Under the pieces are notes generated by a model. The model was not told where the DNA came from, did no database searches, and saw nothing but the letters and a program-made list of their open reading frames with translations. 64,000 nucleotides of DNA from Parasponia andersonii (lineage: Eukaryota; Streptophyta; Magnoliopsida; Rosales; Cannabaceae). Within the stretch, counting starts at the first letter, position 1, and each line of letters starts with the position of its first letter. The translations under genes were made by a program, and so were the position numbers. The stretch covers positions 1,282,964 to 1,346,963 of the forward strand of contig JXTB01000045.1 of the NCBI GenBank assembly GCA_002914805.1. The letters are read 5' to 3'. Shown here in pieces: positions 56,998 to 64,000 of this stretch.

Positions 56998-57677
56998 TAT
57001 TGTGCAGTCTAAAACTCTATATGTTGGTCAATGCCAAAAAGGAAAAGTTAGCGACCAAGTGGACGTGTCAGGTCGCATAAGACTTTTCTTGATCAAAGAG
57101 TGACCTCCTCTAAATGAGTTAAGTGCGACTTTCTCCGAGTAATTTAAGTGCAACCTCCTTCGAATGAGTTAAGTGCAATCAGAATGAAAAGGAAACTATA
57201 TCAAACTTCATCAAACCGGTAATCTACAAAGAAGGGGAAACAAAGTACTTTCTTGAAGATTGACCAATCATTTCATTTAAGTTATTACCTAGTTATATTG
57301 TTACTCGAATTGTATTTTCTGATTACACACTTACCCGTTTACACAATTAGGAAACATTGGGCTACCCTGACCTATATAAGGGGAGTTCAATACTACTGTG
57401 AGGGATCTTTTTTTTTTAGGGAGAACTTTGGGACTTTTACTTTTACTTCTTCATCCTGGACACACACTGTACTCTCGTCTCTCACTTTGAAACTTAATGA
57501 AACTCTTGTAATTCTGCAGAAAATAGTGAAAAACAGTGGATGTAGGCTCATCTTTTTTAGGGTATAACCACTTTAAAATTCTTGTCTCTTTACTAGCTTT
57601 GATTTATCAACTCTTTATACACACAAGCCATATCTTACAATTTTTTAAATTCATTGTTGACAAAACCTTAGTCAACA
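56998..57677 (+). repeat. E3 5' LTR
   Basis: 680 bp, TATTGTGCAGTC to CTTAGTCAACA, with TATATAAG at 57,373-57,380 and AGTGCGACTTTC/AGTGCAACCTCC tandem units. ATTGGCGCTAGAAGGAGGG (57,678-57,696) is the primer-binding site. Confidence 0.92.
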
Positions 57678-57737
57678 ATTGGCGCTAGAAGGAGGGCTAT
57701 TCTAGTAAAAAAATCTGTTAATTTCGCTTCTTTAACA

Positions 57738-59720
57738 ATGGCAAACACCAGAAATACTATCAGAAATACAGGAACTAGCCAAAACCAACCCCAAAGCACT
57801 GTTGCTGCATAGGTAGATCTTGCTCAGGATCAGCCTGCCATGACCGCACCAGAAAATATTATCCAGAGACAGGATCGCATGGAGGAGGCACTAATGAACC
57901 TTCAGCAAATCACTAGTCAGATTAATGACTCTCTATGACGACTTGCTGAGGGACACATGGTGACTCCACCACAGCACGAATGTCCCAGAGAACATCCTAC
58001 TCAATTACCCGAGGGAGGAATTCAGATCCTAGAGATAGGGAACTATGACTAGCATAAAACCCAGCAGGAGCGTCATAGAGATTGTACCTCCAAGGGAAAA
58101 GGCAAGGTTGCAGACTTGCCTCTAGAATCTGGTATTAAAAGTTCGAGCACTGATTGTGATCGTGGACAACCTTTGGAAAGCAACCATCAATCGTGATTGT
58201 CTAAACAACGAGTAAAAAATGTCAATCGAGTAGCATCTTTGAAAGGACTAGTAAGGAGTCTCGACAGAATCCTGCAGACCTAAGACAACACCTAGAACAG
58301 CGACGTAGTCAGGAGCGATCCACATTGCATCATAACAACCAAAGTTGATCTCGTCGCACTATTTCATTGGAAACCCTACAAAGGTCACAGCAGAGCCTAC
58401 CTGACCACTCTGCCTTAGATTGTGATAACAACTAAAGGCCACCTCTACCACCAGTTAAAGATAATGTTCTCCCTCTGAACGTCGATGTTCATAATTTGAG
58501 GATCGCATTAGATACACTTACTGTCTGGGATAATGAGCTCACTGATGGGTATCGTCAATCGCCATTCAGCGATGAGGTTCGAGCTACTGCTTACTTGCTG
58601 GAATCAAACTTCCCACCATAAACACTTTTGATGGGAAAACTGATTCACAGGATCATATGGATCACTTCAACGACCTGATGGAACTTCATCGTGTCGATGA
58701 TCTCGCACATTGCAGATATTTTGCTGTTACTCTCATAGGAGCAGCAAAGAAGTGGCTCCGAGGACTCAAATCTGGTTCAATCTCATTCTGGCAACAACTT
58801 CAGATTGCATTCTTGAGGCAATTCCAGGCTGCGAAGAATTTTATTGTTCCACTGGTCAGTCTCTCTGCTATTCGACAAGGTCCAGAGGAAACTCTATGAT
58901 CTTATCTTAATCGCTTTACCTCAGAGTTAGCCAAGGTCAACAACCTACCTGGAGGAGGAGTTTTAACTCTAATGATGGTTGGGGTGTGACCAGAGACTAA
59001 ACTCTAGGTAGAGTTACTTGAGAGAGAATGCAGAACCCTTGAAGACTTCTATCGAAGAGTTGGTCGACATCTGAGGGCAGAATTTTCACGCGAGAATCTT
59101 CATAAGATGACAAAGGAAGAAGAAAAAGATGCTGCTAAAGATACGACCACGACCAGCAATAATAATAACAAGAAATCAAACAAAAGAAGTAATGAACAAT
59201 CGACTGAGAAGCAGCCCAAATAGAAAAAGCAGGAGATTCGAAGAGCTCCCATGAGGTTCAACAACTATATTGAACTGAACACATCCATAGATCATATATA
59301 TGCGGTCACATACCAATAGGAGCGATATCGTCAACCGGAACCGATAAAAAGGGATAGAGCGAGGAATGATCCTAATAAGTTCTGTCGGTATCACAATGAC
59401 ATTGGACAGGATACCAATAACTACTTTGCCTTAAAAGATGAAATTGAAAGATTAATTAAAGAAAGGCGGTTGCGGCAGTACACTAAACAGAACAATGAAA
59501 TGAGAGAAGAAAACCGACAGCAACCTCCAGAAATTCAACGCGAGGTGTGAACTATTTTTGGAGGACCACACATTGGTGGAAATTCAAAGAGGGCGCAAGA
59601 TAGGTATGCACGAGAAGAACAACAACAACCATTGACCAATGTCATGCATCTTGAGCAGCAACCACGAAAGCTTCAATAGGTACCAGATATGGATATTACC
59701 TTCACAGAGTAGGATACCAG
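57738..59720 (+). pseudogene. E3 gag
   Basis: Start ATG 57,738 (MANTRNTIRNTGTSQNQPQS). The capsid core NTFDGKTDSQDHMDHFNDLM, ELHRVDDLAHCRYFAVTLIG (58,657-58,899) is open. The zinc knuckle CRYHNDIGQDTNNY (about 59,382-59,425) has lost its second H and last C. Stops are frequent (57,811, 57,940, 58,050, 58,898). Confidence 0.85.
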
Positions 59721-59759
59721 GAAGGTCTATTACCCGCACAATGATGCGTTGGTCATAAA

Positions 59760-60180
59760 GATCAACTGTGGAAGCACGTAGCTATGGCAAGTATTGGTCG
59801 ATAATGGAAGCACCGTCGACATCCTGTACTATGATGCGTTCAAAAAGATGGGATTGAGTGAAAGTGACCTAAAACCCACAGTCACTCCACTTTATGGATT
59901 TACTGGTAACAACATAATGCCTAGGGGCATGATTGAGTTAATGGTCAACATTGGAACTTATCATAGGGTTTCAATGGTAATGACCCAATTCTTAGTTGTG
60001 GATTGTCCCTCTGTATTTAATGCTATACTAGGAAGACCAACACTGAGGGAACTTTGAGTAGTTACTTTAATCTACTACTTCGCTATGAAGTTCCCAACTC
60101 AACATAGAGTAGGTGAAGTGTGAGGCAACCAATATGATGCGAGGACATATTATAATAATTCAATAAAGCTCACAACAAAA
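59760..60180 (+). pseudogene. E3 pol: aspartic protease
   Basis: Open 87-residue frame 59,794-60,057: MVDNGSTVDILYYDAFKKMG, TPLYGFTGNNIMPRGMIELM, SVFNAILGRPTLREL, with D-N-G and a full GRPTL. It ends at a TGA (60,055) where E1 also has a stop or shift and E2 reads on. Confidence 0.86.
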
Positions 60181-60183
60181 GAT

Positions 60184-61690
60184 ATGACACCTCGCATAAT
60201 GATGGTCCAGCTACAAGGTGAAGCGTCAAGCAAAGCATCAGGAAAAATGTCAATCGATGACCTCGACCCTCGAGAAATCGATGGAGAGGCTAAGACTGGA
60301 CCTATAGAAGACTTGGAAGATTTACCGATTGATAGGTCTTCGAAGGTTCTAAAAATCGAAACAAAGCTTCAAGAACTCGTGCGAACATCATTGGTTGCTA
60401 TTCTGAAATCAAACTTGGATAACTTTGCATGGCAACATTCAGATATGGTGGGGATTAATCTGAATATCATATGTTATAGCCTTAATATAGATACAACGAA
60501 GAAGCCTATACGGCAAAAAAAAAAAGCCATGAATCCGGAATGCTACGTCGCATTGAAAGAAGAGGTAAAGAAGCTACTCGAAATTGGATTCATCAGGAAA
60601 TCTTTCTACCCATACTGGCTTGCAAACCCAGTTTTAGTTAAAAGAAAAAAAAAAAACCCAACGGGAAGTAGAGAACTTGCATTGATTTCACCGACCTCTA
60701 CAAAGCATGCCCAAAGGACAGTTTTCCCCTTCCGAAAATCAACCAACTTGTAGATGCGACGTCGAGGCATGAACTCTTAAGCTTTATGGACACGTATTCT
60801 AGATACAATCAAATCCCTATGTACGAGCTAGATGAGGAGCATATTTCGTTCATCACTGACCGACGATTATACTGTTATAAAAAGATGCCCTTTGAACTCA
60901 TCAACGCAGGAGCGACTTATCATCGTCTTGTCAATATGATGTTTGCAAAACAAATTGGCAAGACAATGGAAGTATATGTTGATGACATGTTGGCAAAGTC
61001 AAAGAAAGCTAAAGATCACGTCAAGCATCTTGATGAAATGTTCAAAATCAGATGAGGCTAAACCCCCAGAAGTGCGCATTCGGGGTAGGATCTAAAAATT
61101 CTTGGGGTTCATGGTCAACCAGCGAGGAATCAAGGCTAATCCCCAGAAGATACAAGCACTAATCGATATGCAATCCCCTCACAAACCCAAAGACGTGTAG
61201 AGCCTGGCGGGAAGAATGGCTGCATTGAGTCAATTTGTATCCAGGTTAACTGATAAGTGCCAACCATTCTTTGAAATATTGAAGGGTTTGAAGAGGTTCG
61301 AGTGGACAGAAGAATGCGAGCAGGCATTTCAAGAATTAAAAGTACACTTAGGTTCTCCTCCACTCTTATCGAAGCTAAACCCGAGGGAAGAGTTATACTT
61401 GTACCTAGCTGTTTCCAAATATGCGACAAGTGCTGCGTTAATTCGAGAAGAAGAAAAGATACAGCGACCGGTATATTACATAAGTAAAAGATTGCTTGAT
61501 GCCGAAATGAGATATCCAGGGATAGAGAAGTTGGCATTAGCACTTATTGTCGCACCCAGGAAGCTTCAACCTTATTTTCATGCACACTCTATCAAAGTTT
61601 TCATGAAATTTCCATTAAAACAGGTTCTGTAAAAACCTAAGACTTCAGAACGACTACTTAAGTGGGTCATTGAGTTGAGTCAGTTCGACA
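60184..61690 (+). pseudogene. E3 pol: reverse transcriptase and first RNase H
   Basis: RT in frames 60,184-60,753 and 60,786-61,055: MNPECYVALKEEVKKLLEIG, LLSFMDTYSRYNQIPM-type text, KTMEVYVDDMLAKSKKAKDH (YVDD near 60,973-60,990). A frameshift lies in the A-run at 60,640-60,655, and about 20 bases are lost at 61,048 (FKI-R-R in place of FKILRKYQMR). RNase H 61,216-61,632: FEWTEECEQAFQELKVHLGS, ELYLYLAVSKYATSAALIRE, RPVYYISKRLLDAEMRYPGI, largely open. Confidence 0.88.
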
Positions 61691-61739
61691 TCAATTTTCA
61701 ACCTCGCACTACGATTAAAGGTCAAGCCCTAGCAAATTT

Positions 61740-62296
61740 CATTGCAGAGTTCACATATGATGTCAATCTTCTCACAGAAGTGATCGAAAACCTGCTATAG
61801 ATTTATCAAGATTATGGAAACTTTACATTGATAGATCGTCAAATGAGAATGGAGCTGGTGTGGGTTTAGTACTAATCAGTCCTGAAGGGCATAATATTCA
61901 TTATGCACTTTGCTTCAAATTTCCAGCGTTTAATAATGAGGCAGAATATGAAGCACTGATAGCTGACTAAAGCTCGCACAAGAAATGAAGGCTGAAATGA
62001 ATGAGATATACAGTGATTCCCAACTGGTCATTTGTCAAGTAGTCGGCGATTATCAATCAAGAGGAGAGAGAATGATGGCATACTTACAGGAGGTACAAAG
62101 ACTGTTCTCGACATTTACTGCTTATAACATTCAACTTCTTCCTCGCATTAAGAATACTCAGGCGGATGCTTTAGCTAAGCTTGCCTCAACAAAAGATGTC
62201 AAGTTACTAAATGTGGTCCCTATCGAATTTCTTGCAAAATCAAGTATCGAAGTAGATCCCCAAATAACCATGCCGGTTGACAAAAAACCATCATAG
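61740..62296 (+). pseudogene. E3 pol: second RNase H
   Basis: KLYIDRSSNENGAG (D of the usual VDGSSN context kept, G changed to R), NNEAEYEALIAD, then frame 61,985-62,296: EIYSDSQLVICQVVGDYQSR, ADALAKLASTKDVKLLNVVP. The acidic residues D, E, D, D are all visible in two frames. Confidence 0.85.
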
Positions 62297-62856
62297 ATGG
62301 ATCCTATAATGAAGTATCTACAAAATGGTGATCTCCCCGAAAGCAAAGACGATGCAAAACGACTGAGAATGAAGGCAGCTCGCAATATCATCTATGATGG
62401 AAAGCTTTATCGAAGAAATTTTAGTTCCCCGTTATTATTATGTGTTGATGAAGAAAAAGCACATTACATTATGAGAGAAATTCACGAAGGAATATGCAGA
62501 AACCATTCAGGGGGACAGGCACTTGCGAATAAGGTTCTCAGACAAGGTTATTTTTGGCCAACTATGAAAAATGATAGAATGGAATTTGCTAGGAGCTCTG
62601 ACAATTGTCAATGATTTGCGACTGTTCGTAGAATGCACATGTTCCTCTAAATCTAATGACTATCTATGGCCATTTGCAGTTTGGGAAATTGATATTATCG
62701 AAATACTTCCATTGGCACGAGGTGGATTAAAGTATACAGTAGTCGCAGTCGATTATTTCACCAAGTGGACAGAAGCTGAAGCCTTGAGTACCATTTCCGC
62801 AAAGAAGATGATAGATTTTATTTACAAATATATAATCTGCCATTATGGTATACCAT
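62297..62856 (+). pseudogene. E3 pol: integrase (truncated)
   Basis: Frames 62,297-62,614 and 62,571-62,876: MKYLQNGDLPESKDDAKRL, KAHYIMREIHEGICRNHSGG, RQGYFWPTMKNDRMEF, then WEIDIIEILPLARGGLKYTV, VAVDYFTKWTEAEALSTISA, YKYIICHYGIP. The first catalytic D is present; the second D and E are lost because coding stops at 62,856. Confidence 0.88.
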
Positions 62857-64000
62857 TGTTACACCCCCTAGTTTAACCATATTGTCATATACAGTCAAAC
62901 TATGAACTATTATTCTTTCTTAAACATTATCTTCTGTTTTGATAAAAAGGTAGGCAATTTTTTTTTGAACTTTCTAGAACTTTAGGATAAAAGAAACTGC
63001 ATGGCATTTCTTGTTAAAAGTATCTTTACAAAATATACAATCAAAAGAGGTTTTCACCAGTCGATTTTTCCATCAGCTGTAATATTTACATTACACCAAA
63101 ATATCTCAGAACAAAAAATGTCGCCCACAGGTCAAGCTTGTCTATATCTGTATGATCACAGCGACAAAAGGCAAGCCAGGCAACCAGCTAGCCAACACCA
63201 AAATGTGCCTCCTTATCTGCATCACAAGACTAAAATAAGCTAAAACTCAGTAAGTAAAAACTATACATGCTTATGTATGCTTAAAAATCTCGTAAAGTTC
63301 CTATTGTACCATTTTCTTTCTTAAACATTTAAGTTCATGTATTTTCCTTAACACTTATTCATAATTGGGCCCTTTAGAGCATTGCTAGTCCCGTAAGTCG
63401 ATAGGCCGTGATAACATTGGGCAGAAACTCTGGCCAAGAGTAAAAATAAGATGCGACCGTCGTGTGAGATTTTTGAAAACTCCTTCCCTCATCAAAGGGG
63501 CATCCCACACCGCGCTAATATTGTCCCGCTTCAATGAGATACATCATAAGATCCGCAAGTCCCACTTCAACGGGAGAGTCTGCATCAACAGACTTACCTA
63601 CCCAGCTCCGATAGACTAGCAATTGCCATTAAAACTTATCTTATAAAATTGGTACAACGGTACTCACTTTTAAATATTCTGTAATGAAATTCTCAATTTG
63701 CATTGAAAACGTGCCATGCATATGCCATTTTGTAACTTTCAAGAATAAGTAAATTTCACATAATGACATCTTCCATGTAATTCTTGTGATACAGTTGTAA
63801 GTCTTTACTTACCTCGTGTCTTGAATAGGAATTGATAGTGGAAAGAGTCAATATCCTCTAGAGATTAGTGTGTTAATCACCTGTCATAAATTACTATTAT
63901 TCAAAATGCACATTTCACAAAAAGAATGCATTAAGATATTTGAACAATACCGAAATCAAAACTTTCACCAATTTAGGAAACTTAATCTTAAAATGACTCA
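62857..64000 (+). repeat. LTR-like sequence interrupting E3 (continues beyond window)
   Basis: It begins TGTTACACCCCCTAGTTTAA exactly where E3 integrase breaks off. TGTTACACCCC is a common start of LTRs in plant gypsy elements of the Tekay/Del kind, from memory. Text around 63,470-63,620 (CCCACACCGCGCTAATATTG, CCCAGCTCCGATAGAC) is GC-richer. No gene is visible; an 80-residue ORF at 63,001-63,243 has no known motif. The far end lies outside the window, so the LTR call is tentative. Confidence 0.5.

Larger units (their letters stand above)
56998..62856 (+). mobile_element. Tat-type Ty3-gypsy element E3 (3' truncated)
   Basis: 5' LTR 56,998-57,677, PBS, gag-pol from 57,738. It stops inside integrase after HYGIP at 62,856, where a TGTTACACCCC sequence begins. 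The antisense gene and 3' LTR are not present in the window. It has the same family features as E1 and E2. Confidence 0.9.

Noticed and set aside
63001..63243. 80-residue ORF in the LTR-like sequence
   Set aside because: No known domain and the setting is LTR-like; chance ORF is more likely.

Overview
This is plant nuclear DNA: AT-rich, with no bacterial gene organisation, dense nested Ty1-copia and Ty3-gypsy retrotransposons, tRNA-derived SINEs, and a hairpin carrying plant microRNA396. A flowering plant is certain; the species cannot be named from this window. No intact protein-coding host gene is visible. The only convincing non-transposon gene is the MIR396-like hairpin at 11,807-11,897.

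Layout. 1-5.5 kb: AT-rich intergenic DNA with a 1.2-kb long inverted repeat and a MITE set in a TA microsatellite. 5.5-10.5 kb: copia C1 (minus), TSD AATCT, missing its gag end. 10.5-13.2 kb: the MIR396-like locus and a second copy of the MITE. 13.2-13.9 kb: solo Tat-type LTR with TSD AAAAC. 14.3-24.0 kb: Tat-type gypsy element E1 (minus) with its 3' LTR missing. 24.5-25.0 kb: DNA transposon remnant with long TIRs. 25.2-34.5 kb: old copia C2 (minus), itself hit by two SINEs and by an unclassified insertion that holds a CACTA-type element. From about 35.4 kb: copia C3 (minus), split at 40,074/56,948 by gypsy element G (plus, TSD GACTC/AACTC). G is split at 43,136/54,257 by Tat-type element E2 (plus, TSD TCAAC). 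A third Tat-type element, E3 (plus), interrupts C3 again at 56,998 and is cut off inside integrase at 62,857, where another LTR-like sequence begins and runs to the window end.

The most unusual unit is in E1 and E2. Both carry a long gene antisense to gag-pol between pol and the 3' LTR. It has four coding exons with three short introns at the same places in both copies, and a probable 5'-UTR intron whose acceptor touches the ATG. The product would have an N-terminal domain resembling the plant 'putative gypsy-type transposon' family, a basic linker and a C-terminal coiled coil. gag-pol and this gene run tail to tail. The same elements carry two RNase H domains, the second between RT-RH and integrase, as known for the Tat lineage. 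All transposon coding regions here contain stops or frameshifts and are annotated as pseudogenes.

All coordinates, LTR ends and TSDs were read by eye; family names come from recognised motifs and not from any search.
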